In this document: positions 17,105 through 26,204 of the stretch, in pieces
Numbering within the stretch: position 1 is the first letter of the stretch
Layout: each line of letters opens with the position of its first letter
Assembly (NCBI GenBank): GCA_964477265.1
Contig: CAYZDJ010000012.1
Span: forward strand, 22,070 to 86,069
From: CAIVPM01 sp964477265
GTDB lineage: Bacteria > Bacteroidota > Bacteroidia > Chitinophagales > Chitinophagaceae
Length of the DNA stretch: 64,000 nucleotides
Direction of reading: 5' to 3'
Translations under genes and position numbers: made by a program
Notes under the pieces: generated by a model
The model's input: only the letters and a program-made list of their open reading frames with translations
What the model was told of the DNA's origin: nothing
Databases searched by the model: none

Positions 17105-17477
17105 GTATATATTTTTAAAATGTTATAATTTTTTTGAGTATTGAATAGAGGTAATTTATGTTAAGGAGGATGTTCGCTTAACAAAACTTTCATTTTGCAG
17201 AAAAATTGAAAGCGTATTGTAAAGTATGTGAGCCATGTTTCAATTTCTTTCATAGCTTTTAGGTTTTTGTATGTCAAATAACATAAACAGGCAACTCAAA
17301 AGTAGGAGTCATTTATTAGCAATAAAACTTTTTTTAGTTTGATTGATTAACAGAATGCTAAATTGAAAACTTAAGGAAATGGATCAGGGTAACTTTAAGA
17401 ATGCAACGTTTACCCTGTCTAATATAAAGTTGCCAACCTTAAAGAGATTGGCAACTTTATAAACCTACTATCAAAAA
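17105..17477. other. Intergenic region, 373 bases
   Basis: AT-rich spacer upstream of the beta-helix gene, so it should contain that gene's promoter; no confident motif is seen. It holds the terminator of the 233-residue gene at 17423-17461. No ORF of note. Confidence 0.6.
17423..17461 (-). terminator. Terminator of the 233-residue gene
   Basis: A perfect 14-base stem, TATAAAGTTGCCAA (17423-17436) / TTGGCAACTTTATA (17448-17461), with an 11-base loop lies just after the stop at 17478 on the minus strand. The T run is weak. Confidence 0.7.
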
Positions 17478-18179
17478 CTAACCACCCACAGCCATACTAA
17501 CTACATCACTGTATTGTCCCGTTACATCATCCCCATATCGGTAAATGGCTTTGTATTTCCAGATGGCAGCACCAGTTTCTGGCAATGGGCTGTTGTCTGT
17601 ATAGTTTGGATAAGTGTCTGTTGCCAGAAAAATAAACTGGTTATTGCCCCTGTCCACATAAATATCTATACCATCAAACCTGCCTTTAGTCCACACAATT
17701 TCAGGCTTGCCGCCTTGCACCAAACGTACACTGATAACAGGTTTGGTTATAGATTCCATTTCGGCAGCCGAGCTGTTTTCTTCTGTGCCTTCAATACCCA
17801 AATCCTCACCATCGGCTTCGGTATATACACTGCGTTTTTTAATGATACCAGCCAGCGAGGTTGCCCTTACAATAATGCCTGGTGCAACACTGGTGGGTGC
17901 TGCTGCAAATGTGGGCGGCACCGGTGCTACCGATGCTGTTGCCCCGGCAGGTATGCCATCCCTCAGCTCGGTTTTATACTGGGTTAATTTTTTATTATAC
18001 TCTGTGTATTGCGTGGCATAATTAAACCAGTAATCGTAAAAGGCAGCACTGTTTACCATATCTGTTACTTCGGCTACGGTAATGTTGTATTTGGTAGCAT
18101 AAGTACCTAATTTATTGGCAAAGTTTTTAAGCCATATCAACTTATCAGCCTCGGAACGAGGCAGGAAATATTTTTTCAT
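17478..18179 (-). CDS. Uncharacterised protein with C-terminal FN3-like domain
   Basis: 233 residues, no signal peptide. Residues 1-75 are predicted helical (L-P-R-S-E-A-D-K-L-I-W). Residues 80-150 are Pro/Ala-rich then acidic, and look disordered. Residues 150-233 form a small beta domain ending Y-R-Y-G-D-D-V-T-G-Q-Y-S-D-V-V-S, similar to fibronectin-III-like endings of orphan proteins seen across Bacteroidota. Base composition is more GC-rich than its neighbours, as is the hairpin array immediately upstream, which hints at acquisition together. Function unknown. Confidence 0.75.
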   Translation of the reverse strand: MKKYFLPRSEADKLIWLKNFANKLGTYATKYNITVAEVTDMVNSAAFYDYWFNYATQYTEYNKKLTQYKTELRDGIPAGATASVAPVPPTFAAAPTSVAPGIIVRATSLAGIIKKRSVYTEADGEDLGIEGTEENSSAAEMESITKPVISVRLVQGGKPEIVWTKGRFDGIDIYVDRGNNQFIFLATDTYPNYTDNSPLPETGAAIWKYKAIYRYGDDVTGQYSDVVSMAVGG

Positions 18180-18365
18180 TTTCTTATTTTTTAACCCTTA
18201 ACCATAAGGTAAAGGGTAGTTAAAGGAATTATTTATGTATTAACAGAAACGCAAGGTGTTTGTTGCGTTAAAAAATGATTGCTGGGTGGCGAGTGGCAAT
18301 GCAACTCAATGTTAGCAAGCCTTTTAAGAGAGATAGTGTTTTTTGCAACGTTAAAAAAGCACTTG

Positions 18366-18753
18366 TGCGAATGGTTTTGCAAGCTTACAGAATGATTTTG
18401 CAAGCTCTTCGTGCTTGCGGTAGGGTTGTACGAAGCTGCGTACAACCCTACGAACCTTGGGGGCAGTTGTACGTAACATTGGTACAGTTGTACGCCAGCC
18501 TGTACAACCCTCCCCTTTCTGCGTAGAACTGTACGGCTTGCTGTACAACTCTCCCGTTTATCCGTTGGGCTGTACCGAAGGTTTTGTAATCTTGCATTTT
18601 TATCGGAAGAGCTCGCAAAATCATTTTGCGTGCTCTTCCAATGATTTTGTAATCTTGCATTTTTATGCGTAGGGTTGTACCAGCCATTGGTACAAATTAC
18701 ATTTGGTATGATAATGCTATACTGCATTTGCTATAGTGTTTATAGCAGTATAG
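18366..18753. repeat. Hairpin-rich, GC-richer non-coding repeat array
   Basis: At least five stem-loops occur in under 400 bases. GTAGGGTTGTACG (18420-18432) pairs with 18439-18451. GTTGTAC (18487-18493) pairs with 18502-18508. ACTGTAC (18528-18534) faces GTACAAC (18543-18549). GGAAGAGC-t-CGCAAAAT (18605-18621) pairs with 18623-18639 with one mismatch. TTGTACC (18675-18681) pairs with 18689-18695. A 22-base direct repeat (18582-18603, 18645-18666) flanks the fourth. AATGATTTTGCAAGCTCTTC (18391-18410) is inverted at 18607-18626 with one mismatch. Open frames exist on both strands but are mutually exclusive by-products. Confidence 0.82.
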
Positions 18754-18754
18754 T
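18716..18754. repeat. GCTATACTGC inverted repeat
   Basis: GCTATACTGC (18716-18725) faces GCAGTATAGT (18745-18754), nine of ten bases pairing. It closes the right side of the hairpin array. The remaining bases to 18850 show nothing. Confidence 0.55.
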
Positions 18755-18853
18755 GTTGGTTGATTTAAGGCACAGACGCAACTTAAATAATAACCTCGAT
18801 ACAAACAAATGATAACCATATTTTTAGGAATTATTTAACAAATTTGACCCACT

Positions 18854-18888
18854 AAAAAAGCCTTTGCAAAACTGCAAAGGCTTTTTTA
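18854..18888 (-). terminator. Terminator of the TonB receptor/lipoprotein operon
   Basis: A 15-base perfect stem (AAAAAAGCCTTTGCA, 18854-18868, with 18873-18887), a four-base loop, and A/T runs on both sides follow the minus-strand stop at 18908. Confidence 0.93.
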
Positions 18889-18907
18889 ATAATATTTATT
18901 TATAGTC

Positions 18908-20269
18908 TTATTTACTTGAAATTCTCATATCATCAGGTTCAAAGGTAGCCACATTGTTTTTATTGGTTCCTGCTGGTGCATCATATCTATAGGCAATATA
19001 AATCTTTTTGCCAAGGTATGGTGATAAATCAAATGGACCATAAGGAATAAATGGTGTAAATGTTGCTGAATTTGCCTGTATAGTATTTAAAGGCGTCCAT
19101 GTAGCGGTAGAAGGTGTTTGGCTTGTACCATCATAATCTGTAGAAACTAATGCTGTAAGTGTACCAATTGTGTATCTGTGTGCACAGGTATAAGTAAACT
19201 TAGGTGTAATGCCAGTTGGAATGTCAATAGCTGGAGATATCAACCAACTTTTAATATTTGTTGTAGGTAATGCTGTTGATGTAAATGCTGAAACTTTAGG
19301 GAAAAGGCTTCCACCAAAAGATGCCATGGTATAGCATACATCGCCACTTTCTTTTATGTTTTGCCAACCTGTTTGTGCCCAGCAATTTGTTGTTGTAGTA
19401 TAAGCTCCAAAATCTTCTTCAAACAAAAAGCATCTTGGACTGTTAAATTTCACATCAGTTGTGTCTCTAATTACAAATTGTGGAGTGGAATTATATACAG
19501 TAAAAATTGCTGTAATAGTACCATTGCCTGCTTGTGGTGCCTTACTTGCAAAATCTGAATAACCGCTGGTTAAAATAATAAATGGACCATCGCCAGCACA
19601 GTTTTTAATATTTACCATACTTTTTGTGGTGCTGTGCCAGTATGTAGTATCTGCATAGCTTCTTTTTGTATCACCAATCATAAACTCATAATCCTTCATT
19701 TGCACAAGGTCGCCCAAATATGCATTTTGCATTACAGGTGTAGATAAAGCCAAGTCAGCAGCAACAACAACTTTAGGAGATGCGTCATTGCCTAAAGACC
19801 CACCAGTAACATAATTTGAAATCAATGGTGCAGGAATACCTTCTAAAGTAACTAATCCATTAGAAATAGATTTAATACCTAATTGAATCATATTATGGTA
19901 ATCGCTTAAACATAAACCTTTACATTTAATATACAACTTTCTGCCTACAGGGTAGTTGGCATACAATCCATTGCTGGCAAGCTCTACAGCAATAGCACCT
20001 GTATTGTCTCTTATATACAGCTCTTTATAAAAGTTACCACTTTTATCGTTTGCAATTACTGTTCCTGCAATTATAATGTCAGAAGTAATGTTGTCAAATG
20101 CACCAGATACTGTGTGCATAGCCTTTAAATCTTTAATGCTGGTAGTAACAATCATGTTAGTAGGGTCTCCACTAACTGGCGGAGCTTCATATACCTTTTT
20201 ACAAGAGCTAAAGGTACCAACAAACAATGTTGCAAGTAGGGTTAAACGAAAGAAATGCTTAGTATTCAT
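18908..20269 (-). CDS. DUF5689-type lipoprotein with C-terminal jelly-roll domain
   Basis: 453 residues. A lipoprotein signal (L-F-V-G-T-F-S-S-C, Cys about 23) is followed at residues 40-280 by an OB-like beta region typical of DUF5689, with D-N-T-G-A-I-A-V-E-L and V-G-R-K-L-Y-I-K segments. Residues 285-450 resemble choice-of-anchor/cleaved-adhesin jelly rolls (E-D-F-G-A-Y, W-L-I-S-P-A-I-D-I, Y-I-A-Y-R-Y). Such proteins sit on the outer face beside a TonB-dependent receptor. It follows the receptor gene by 46 bases, so the pair probably forms one uptake system; the ligand is unknown. Confidence 0.82.
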   Translation of the reverse strand: MNTKHFFRLTLLATLFVGTFSSCKKVYEAPPVSGDPTNMIVTTSIKDLKAMHTVSGAFDNITSDIIIAGTVIANDKSGNFYKELYIRDNTGAIAVELASNGLYANYPVGRKLYIKCKGLCLSDYHNMIQLGIKSISNGLVTLEGIPAPLISNYVTGGSLGNDASPKVVVAADLALSTPVMQNAYLGDLVQMKDYEFMIGDTKRSYADTTYWHSTTKSMVNIKNCAGDGPFIILTSGYSDFASKAPQAGNGTITAIFTVYNSTPQFVIRDTTDVKFNSPRCFLFEEDFGAYTTTTNCWAQTGWQNIKESGDVCYTMASFGGSLFPKVSAFTSTALPTTNIKSWLISPAIDIPTGITPKFTYTCAHRYTIGTLTALVSTDYDGTSQTPSTATWTPLNTIQANSATFTPFIPYGPFDLSPYLGKKIYIAYRYDAPAGTNKNNVATFEPDDMRISSK

Positions 20270-20315
20270 AAACTTTATTTTTATATTTTAATTTTATTTT
20301 TTTATTTATTGTTGA

Positions 20316-22865
20316 TTAAAAACGCCATGCAATGCTTGCAGAATAATTTACACCATAGTTGTAATTATACCTGTTTGGAAATTTGTCAAGTTCGGTTGCA
20401 TCAAACCTCAATTGCTCAAACAAGAAAGGTATGATGTTTTTATTGTTTAATAGGTTGCTAGCACTAAAGCTGAAAGCTAAGAAATTATTATTTTTTCCGA
20501 TGCTTAAATGTTTAGGCAATTTATATGAGTAGCTTGCATATAAGTCAAGTGTAGATTGAGATTGCAACCTTGTTTGGTCTAAAATGATTTTTCTCATTGG
20601 GTCATTTAATGCATAGCCTTGTACAGCTTTCTCAGTTCTGCGTATTGGGTTGATTTCTGCATAAATTTCATCAAAATAATTATAGGTTAAACTTACACTC
20701 CAGAATTTAGGAGAACGATAAGTTGCACCAAAGCTATATGCCTGTTGTGGTGTGCCACCAACATAATAGCCTTTTGCATAAACCAAATCTTCACTCACAA
20801 TGCTTGCATCATTGTCTATAGTAGTAACTGAATTTTGATTTGTTGTATAATAATATCTGCCAACTGCTGCAGCTGCATTAACTGTAACATTAGGCATCAC
20901 TTTAGCTTCAATGCCTAACTCACCACCACTATGTGTTTTGTTAATGTTGGTAATGCCATAGTTTACTAAATTCAAATATGTATCATGGAAAAATGTCAAT
21001 ACATTCATTTGGTTTTTAAATTCAGTATAGTATCCTGTTAACCTTACTTTAAGTTTAGGTGCATTTAATGTGTAACCAGCTTCAAGGGTGTTAATATTTT
21101 CGCTAGTAACTTTTGATTGTGTTGTATTGCGAACACGAGGAGACAAATAAACATTATCAAAAAATGGAGCTTTTGTTAATGAGCTTAGGTTTCCAAAAAA
21201 GTAATTTCTACCATCAAGTTTAAATGTAAAACCAGATTTTAAAGCATAATTCAAAAACTCTTGTTTAACAGACTTGCCGTAAGAGTTATATGGAAATAAC
21301 CCATTTAAGAAATTACCTTTTCTGTAAAAAGATGTTCCAGATAATTCCAATGCAGCATAGTAATCAACCCTATCATATTTCATAAGCACTTGTGCCCATG
21401 CAGTACCTTTAGTAATTACAATATCATAATTATAACTATAATTATCTCCGGCTTTTACCAACCTGTTAGGTGTGTTTAAATTAGCTTGTCCCACAGTTGT
21501 ACTTGATGGGTTAAACCTTTCAGCAAACTGATTAATGTCAACAAAATAATCGGCACCCAATAAATCTACAACCTTTTTGTAGTTATTGTTTTTTTGGTAT
21601 TGAAAAGAACCACCCATTGTAAATTCTGTATGGTCGCCAATTCTTGTATTTAATACAGAGTTGATATTAAAACGAGTTGCATTGGTTACATATTCGCCTA
21701 ATAAATAACTTGCTCTATGACCAATAACACCATTAAAAGTATCCATATGCGACTTATTGCCATCATATAGTTTTGTCCAATTAATCTGGTGTGCATTATC
21801 ATCTGTTTGCCATGCTTTAGTTACCTGAGCTTTAATAATTGGATCGCCCCAGTAGCTTGGTAAATACCTGTAGTATAAAGGATTTGGATTATCTCCTTTA
21901 TACCAATCCAAAGCACTTGAACCTCTGTCGCCTTTAGAAAAGCTTATACCTGTAATAACATTTGTACTGTTATCAATTCTCCAGTCGTGTGTTAAAATAA
22001 CAACAGGCTGATTGGTTCTTGTAACAGCTGCATTTCTTTTTTTACCATTTTGCCAACCCCAGTTTGGGTTATAATCTGTTCCAACCAAATCAAAAGCTTC
22101 TTTTGTTGCAGTACCCTGACGACCCACTTTAGTAGGTGCACCAAACACTACAAGAGACAACATGTGGTTTTGGTCTATTTTTTTATCAACTGCAGCATAA
22201 AAGCTCCAGCCATCGTAAAATGTTCCAGGAAAATAGGCTTCGTTGGCATACCTGCGTGCTGCACTAAAGCTGTAAGCCCAGCCCTTTTTATTAATGCCAC
22301 TGCTATATGTCACATCTACTTTATGTGTGTAATTTCTGTTGCTGTAAGCATAGCCAATTTCTGTTTGCTTACGTTGTTTTATAGCCCTTATATCCATATT
22401 GGTTGTATTACCAATATCGCCATAGGCAAATGTATTTGGGCGTAAGCCAATTGATAAATCCTTGTTACGTGTTACATCATTTAAGCCACCCCATAAACCA
22501 AAAGGTGTAAAGCCATTGTCAAGATTATCCATTGAAACTCCATTAATGTAAGTTCCAAATAAATCAGACTCATAACCACGAATCCTGAAACGCAATACTC
22601 CAAAATTATAGGCAGCAGCACTGTTAAAAGGATCTCTTCCTGCAGTTAATATTGATGATACATTCTGGCTTCCTCCATCTGTTAAATCATTATCATCTAC
22701 AGTTATTGTTGAAAAATTTACTGATGAACTTTCTTTAGCTTCATCAATAAGTGCAGTTGCGGTAGAGTCGGTTTTTGTTTTGTCTTTTTTAGGGGTTGGT
22801 TGTTTTTGTGCAAAACCCATGCTTGCTGTGAACAGTAAACACGATAAAATCGTTATTTTCCTCAT
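20316..22865 (-). CDS. TonB-dependent outer-membrane receptor
   Basis: 849 residues. A signal peptide ends G-F-A before Q-K-Q-P-T. A short Lys/Thr-rich stretch precedes the plug (about residues 50-180; S-S-I-L-T-A-G-R-D-P-F, R-I-R-G-Y-E-S), and the rest is a 22-strand-type beta-barrel ending in the outer-membrane C-terminal W-R-F. No N-terminal carboxypeptidase-D-like domain is present, unlike SusC proteins. TonB receptors import siderophores, vitamins or oligomers by proton-motive force; the downstream DUF5689 lipoprotein is the probable partner. Confidence 0.9.
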   Translation of the reverse strand: MRKITILSCLLFTASMGFAQKQPTPKKDKTKTDSTATALIDEAKESSSVNFSTITVDDNDLTDGGSQNVSSILTAGRDPFNSAAAYNFGVLRFRIRGYESDLFGTYINGVSMDNLDNGFTPFGLWGGLNDVTRNKDLSIGLRPNTFAYGDIGNTTNMDIRAIKQRKQTEIGYAYSNRNYTHKVDVTYSSGINKKGWAYSFSAARRYANEAYFPGTFYDGWSFYAAVDKKIDQNHMLSLVVFGAPTKVGRQGTATKEAFDLVGTDYNPNWGWQNGKKRNAAVTRTNQPVVILTHDWRIDNSTNVITGISFSKGDRGSSALDWYKGDNPNPLYYRYLPSYWGDPIIKAQVTKAWQTDDNAHQINWTKLYDGNKSHMDTFNGVIGHRASYLLGEYVTNATRFNINSVLNTRIGDHTEFTMGGSFQYQKNNNYKKVVDLLGADYFVDINQFAERFNPSSTTVGQANLNTPNRLVKAGDNYSYNYDIVITKGTAWAQVLMKYDRVDYYAALELSGTSFYRKGNFLNGLFPYNSYGKSVKQEFLNYALKSGFTFKLDGRNYFFGNLSSLTKAPFFDNVYLSPRVRNTTQSKVTSENINTLEAGYTLNAPKLKVRLTGYYTEFKNQMNVLTFFHDTYLNLVNYGITNINKTHSGGELGIEAKVMPNVTVNAAAAVGRYYYTTNQNSVTTIDNDASIVSEDLVYAKGYYVGGTPQQAYSFGATYRSPKFWSVSLTYNYFDEIYAEINPIRRTEKAVQGYALNDPMRKIILDQTRLQSQSTLDLYASYSYKLPKHLSIGKNNNFLAFSFSASNLLNNKNIIPFLFEQLRFDATELDKFPNRYNYNYGVNYSASIAWRF

Positions 22866-22940
22866 AGATAATAATTAGCGTACAAATGTAGGAAATTGCT
22901 TAAAACACTAGTTAAAATAATTATTAAGCTTGCCATTAAC

Positions 22941-22976
22941 AAAAAAGCTTTGGATTGAGAACCAAAGCTTTTTTTT
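22941..22976. terminator. Bidirectional-looking terminator
   Basis: AAAAAAGCTTTGG (22941-22953) pairs perfectly with 22962-22974 and is followed by T residues. It lies between the TonB receptor promoter region and the stop of the DUF4783 gene, and on the minus strand it ends the latter. Confidence 0.9.
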
Positions 22977-22997
22977 ATTTTTAAAAATAGTTACTAC

Positions 22998-23378
22998 TTA
23001 ACCAATCCTGATGGAAGTAATAAAATATTTTGAATTGGACTTTTTTAGAATAATGGTGATGTTATCGTTTTTAGACTTTCCCTGCAATTTACCAGTAATA
23101 TACATTATACCACCAGCTTCTCTTTTAGATGTAAACTGAAACGTTTTTATACCAGATTCTGAATAATAAGATTTTAATGCAATGCTTGCCTGGTTTTTAC
23201 CCATATTGGTCATCTCTTCTTTGCCAGGTAAGGTAATGTCAATAAAGTTATCAAAGTATTGAGAAACCTGACTTGCATCGCCAGATTTAAGTGCATCCAT
23301 AATTTCATCTGGATCTCCTAAAACTGTGGCAGAACAAAGTATAAAACCTAAACCTAATAGTAATAATATTTTTTTCAT
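22998..23378 (-). CDS. DUF4783 exported protein
   Basis: 126 residues. A signal peptide (M-K-K-I-L-L-L-L-G-L-G-F-I-L) ends near residue 20. The rest fits the DUF4783 family, an NTF2-like small alpha/beta fold (S-Q-Y-F-D-N-F-I-D-I-T-L-P, K-S-Y-Y-S-E-S-G, I-T-S-I-R-I-G at the end). The family is confined largely to Bacteroidota and has no established function. It is a single gene between terminator and ssb. Confidence 0.85.
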   Translation of the reverse strand: MKKILLLLGLGFILCSATVLGDPDEIMDALKSGDASQVSQYFDNFIDITLPGKEEMTNMGKNQASIALKSYYSESGIKTFQFTSKREAGGIMYITGKLQGKSKNDNITIILKKSNSKYFITSIRIG

Positions 23379-23433
23379 AAAATTGCGTTATTTAAAACCA
23401 CATTACAGAACGAAAAACTATGCCAAATAAATA

Positions 23434-23889
23434 TTAAAATGGTAAATCATCTAAAGGTTCAATTAAATCTGCAGGCTGGCTTACAGGTTGAGAACTTGCA
23501 GGAGGAGGATTATATGCAGGTTGTTGCGATGGTGCTGCTTGCTGGTAATTTGTGCCTGAGGTTCCATCTGAATTTTTAGTGCCAAGCAATTGTACACTTG
23601 CTATACGCAAGGTTAACGTAGCACCATTTCTACCATCTTGTGTGGTATAACTTCTTACATCTGGATTGCCCTCTACAAAAACCTGTGTTCCTTTTTTTAA
23701 ATAAGGTGCAATAGCAGTTTTATCTGTCCAGTATGCACAATCTACCCAAATTACTCTATCTTTTTGAACACCCTGAGCATCTTTATAACGCTCGGTGTGG
23801 GCAACAGTAAAATTAATAACGTTTCTTCCATTAACCGTGTTTACTATAGCGTCTTTGCCTAAGTTGCCAATAACTTGTAATTTTATCAT
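23434..23889 (-). CDS. ssb: Single-stranded DNA-binding protein
   Basis: 151 residues. The OB fold occupies residues 1-105 (V-I-G-N-L-G-K-D-A, N-F-T-V-A-H-T-E, V-D-C-A-Y-W). A Gln/Pro/Ser-rich linker leads to the acidic tail D-D-L-P-F, which recruits replication and repair proteins. SSB coats single-stranded DNA as a tetramer. The sequence R-Y-K-D-A-Q-G at residues 35-41 is normal. It may be the housekeeping SSB or a second copy; only one is present in this window. Confidence 0.95.
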   Translation of the reverse strand: MIKLQVIGNLGKDAIVNTVNGRNVINFTVAHTERYKDAQGVQKDRVIWVDCAYWTDKTAIAPYLKKGTQVFVEGNPDVRSYTTQDGRNGATLTLRIASVQLLGTKNSDGTSGTNYQQAAPSQQPAYNPPPASSQPVSQPADLIEPLDDLPF

Positions 23890-23965
23890 GATTAGAATTT
23901 AAAATAAAAAGCAATTTTAGGAGATTTTGCTTTGATGTATTAAAAAAGAAATTAACATAAGTTAT

Positions 23966-24490
23966 TTATACGGCTTCTAAATTGTTCAACAATAAATCGC
24001 TGTAGCTTAATTCTACAAAGTCATCTTGCTGCAGCTCAAAAAAATTGATGTAAAAATTACACTGCTCCTTTAGTTTTTCAATGCCAATACTTCCATCATT
24101 GTCAATAGCCTCCACTTCTATAAAAGTGCCTAGCTGCTGCACTCTATCAAAATGAAACTTTACATTGCCTATAAAATAAATTTTCCTGGTTTTATCAACT
24201 ATAACTTTTACTCCATTTACAACTGATAAAATTTGTTTTAAAACTATATCTGGTTTGTGCTGATACAGCAATATATTGCTTTGCTTGGCATGGGCAGTGT
24301 TTTCTCTTACATAATGTATCAGGGCATTTTCAATATTGCCTTCCCTTAACTTTAATCTTCCAACATTAGTATTAAAATAAGTATCAACTTGATGATCTGT
24401 ACCAATAAATTTTGGGTTGAGATGTTGTAATTTTTGTTCCAATGCCTCAAGCTTATTTGTCTTGGCTTTAAACTCTATATTTATGTGCAT
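23966..24490 (-). CDS. CYTH-domain protein (class IV cyclase / triphosphatase-like)
   Basis: 174 residues from the ATG at 24490. An upstream ATG (24535) would add 15 residues but overlaps the terminator of the preceding gene, so the inner start is chosen. The N-terminal E-F-K-A-K motif (a variant of ExExK), L-K-L-R-E-G, and the late F-I-E-V-E-A segment are the metal- and phosphate-binding parts of the CYTH tunnel. Family members cleave inorganic triphosphate or thiamine triphosphate or make cAMP. Which of these it does cannot be settled. Confidence 0.8.
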   Translation of the reverse strand: MHINIEFKAKTNKLEALEQKLQHLNPKFIGTDHQVDTYFNTNVGRLKLREGNIENALIHYVRENTAHAKQSNILLYQHKPDIVLKQILSVVNGVKVIVDKTRKIYFIGNVKFHFDRVQQLGTFIEVEAIDNDGSIGIEKLKEQCNFYINFFELQQDDFVELSYSDLLLNNLEAV

Positions 24491-24521
24491 TACTTTTTTA
24501 CAAACATAAAACATATAAAGA

Positions 24522-24551
24522 AAAGAGCAGCTCAATTACGAGCTGCTCTTT
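24522..24551 (-). terminator. Terminator of the DUF4476 gene
   Basis: AAAGAGCAGCTC (24522-24533) pairs perfectly with 24540-24551 across a six-base loop, just after the minus-strand stop at 24573. Confidence 0.88.
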
Positions 24552-24572
24552 GTTGATTGCTGTGGCTAAACT

Positions 24573-25469
24573 TTACTTCTTGTTCCTAATATATTTCAAT
24601 AATTCATCTTTATCTGACTGCATACTTAAGCTATTAGCTACTGTAAAATAATTATTCTTGTCTCTTGTTTTATCGTAAGCATATTTTGCAAAATCAAGCT
24701 TATCAGTTTCCATTGTTAAAATACCCATCATTTCTTTTACCTGGCTTATAGAAATGGTATTGTTATCTAACACTTGCTTTGCAATACTTAGCTTGCTGCT
24801 TTCAAAACTTGTTTGTTGCAATGTTTGTTTTACCTGTGCAAACATTTCGTTGCTCATTGGCTTGTAACTATTGCCATTGTTGTAATTGTAGTTGTTGTTT
24901 TTATTATCATTATTCCTGTTATCGTTATTGTTGTTTTTATTGTCATCAACAACTGTGTTAGGTTTCTTTCTAAAAAAATCCAAGTCATTATAATCCTCGT
25001 TGTAGCCACTGTTGAAATCAAAATTGCTGTTTGAATTCATATCATCATCATCGTCTTCATCATCATCTCCTTCTGTTCTCCAATTACTGTTATTGTTACT
25101 ATTGTTGTAATAATAATCCTGGTCATAGAAAGGTCTGCCAAAACGATTGATAGTAATATCGTACTGATAATTGTTTCTTACTACAACCTGGCGGCTTGCA
25201 GCTTTTTTCCAATAGCTGTTATTTCCATTGCTGTAAAAGTTATTAAAATCTCTGCCGTTTTTAATGTAGTAAATTGCAATGTTGTGATAGCCTGGTTGCA
25301 GGTTTCTTATAGAAAGGTAATTATCCTGGCTATAAAATTTTTGTCCATCAATAACCACCTTTATTGCAGTAGGCATTGTTGTGCTAACGGTTAATTTACT
25401 TTTTGCACTGGCGTTGATTGTTGTAAAAATTAATACTGTTAAAACTGTTACTTGTAAAAACTTTTTCAT
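24573..25469 (-). CDS. DUF4476 exported protein with Asn/Asp-rich middle
   Basis: 298 residues. The signal peptide ends A-S-A near residue 22. Residues 25-110 form a small beta domain (V-V-I-D-G-Q-K-F-Y, L-Q-P-G-Y-H-N-I). Residues 115-205 are extremely rich in Asn, Asp and Tyr, a low-complexity stretch made by AAT/GAT-type codon repeats. Residues 205-298 are the helical DUF4476 domain (F-A-Q-V-K-Q-T-L, S-S-K-L-S-I-A-K). The family is common in Bacteroidota and uncharacterised. The poly-Asn stretch could change length by slippage. Confidence 0.83.
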   Translation of the reverse strand: MKKFLQVTVLTVLIFTTINASAKSKLTVSTTMPTAIKVVIDGQKFYSQDNYLSIRNLQPGYHNIAIYYIKNGRDFNNFYSNGNNSYWKKAASRQVVVRNNYQYDITINRFGRPFYDQDYYYNNSNNNSNWRTEGDDDEDDDDDMNSNSNFDFNSGYNEDYNDLDFFRKKPNTVVDDNKNNNNDNRNNDNKNNNYNYNNGNSYKPMSNEMFAQVKQTLQQTSFESSKLSIAKQVLDNNTISISQVKEMMGILTMETDKLDFAKYAYDKTRDKNNYFTVANSLSMQSDKDELLKYIRNKK

Positions 25470-25607
25470 AAAACATAATTTATTGGTTAGGTAATCTGAG
25501 TTATTTCTTTTTTAAACTCTTGATATACATAATCCAATATCAATGCCAAATAAAAAAGCAGTTTCTTAAAATTTTGTTAAATAGATTTTCAGTGAAGTTT
25601 TTTAAAC

Positions 25608-25652
25608 CACAGAGAACACAAAGTTTTTCCACAAAGAAACACAGACAGAATC
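25608..25652. repeat. CACAGAGAACACAAAG-type repeat
   Basis: The CCACAGAGAACACAAAG segment and a related CCACAAAGAAACACAGAC follow each other in the 235-base gap before the GNAT gene. Similar cores appear as a 17-base inverted repeat at 33366-33439, so this is another dispersed repeat family. Confidence 0.55.
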
Positions 25653-25704
25653 GCTGAAACTCTTGTGAACACTATGTTGTATTGTCTGAAATATAGTTTA
25701 TTAT

Positions 25705-26160
25705 TTAATCATTAATCACTAACAACTGTCCATTCAGCCATTCACCATCAAAGGTTGTATTATATTTTTTATAGAAGTTAATTGCAGGCTCGTTCCAATC
25801 AAGCACCTGCCAGCAAATGGCATTATAATTTTTGTGTTTTGCTTCTTCAATTAATGCATCAAATAAAAGCTTACCAATGCTTTTGCCTCTATGTTGTTCT
25901 GTTACTAATAAATCCTCTAAATACATTCTTTGTCCTTTCCATGTGCTGAAACGAATATAGTACAAAGCAAAGCCAACAACCACATCATCATTACAAGCTA
26001 CAAAAGCCCACCACACTGGGTTTGCACCAAATCCACTTTCTGTAAAATGCTCTAATGAAACAGTAACTTCATTGGGTGCTTTTTCATAAATAGCAAGTTC
26101 TTTTACCAGTTCTAAAATTGCTGTACAATCTTCCTCAACAGCTTTTCTTATAGTTATCAT
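25705..26160 (-). CDS. GNAT-family N-acetyltransferase (SSAT-like)
   Basis: 151 residues, a single GNAT domain. The acetyl-CoA binding motif E-Q-H-R-G-K-S-I-G-K-L-L is at about residues 88-99, preceded by the L-E-D-L-L-V strand, with the terminal A-I-N-F-Y-K-K-Y helix. The overall pattern (E-L-A-x-Y-E, Y-L-E-D-L-x-V) resembles spermidine/thialysine acetyltransferases, so a small amine is the likely acceptor. Single gene, ahead of the S9 peptidase in the same direction. Confidence 0.85.
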   Translation of the reverse strand: MITIRKAVEEDCTAILELVKELAIYEKAPNEVTVSLEHFTESGFGANPVWWAFVACNDDVVVGFALYYIRFSTWKGQRMYLEDLLVTEQHRGKSIGKLLFDALIEEAKHKNYNAICWQVLDWNEPAINFYKKYNTTFDGEWLNGQLLVIND

Positions 26161-26204
26161 TTACTAAATCAAAAGTTAAAATTCAAAACCAAAAAATATA
26201 ATTC

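Noticed and set aside
18233..18727. Open frames on both strands (up to 164 codons) in the hairpin array
   Set aside because: At least five overlapping frames on two strands arise from the repeats; the peptides are low-quality and unlike any protein, and the DNA is explained by palindromes.
24491..24535. Longer start for the CYTH protein
   Set aside because: The extension overlaps the terminator of the preceding gene and has no family likeness.
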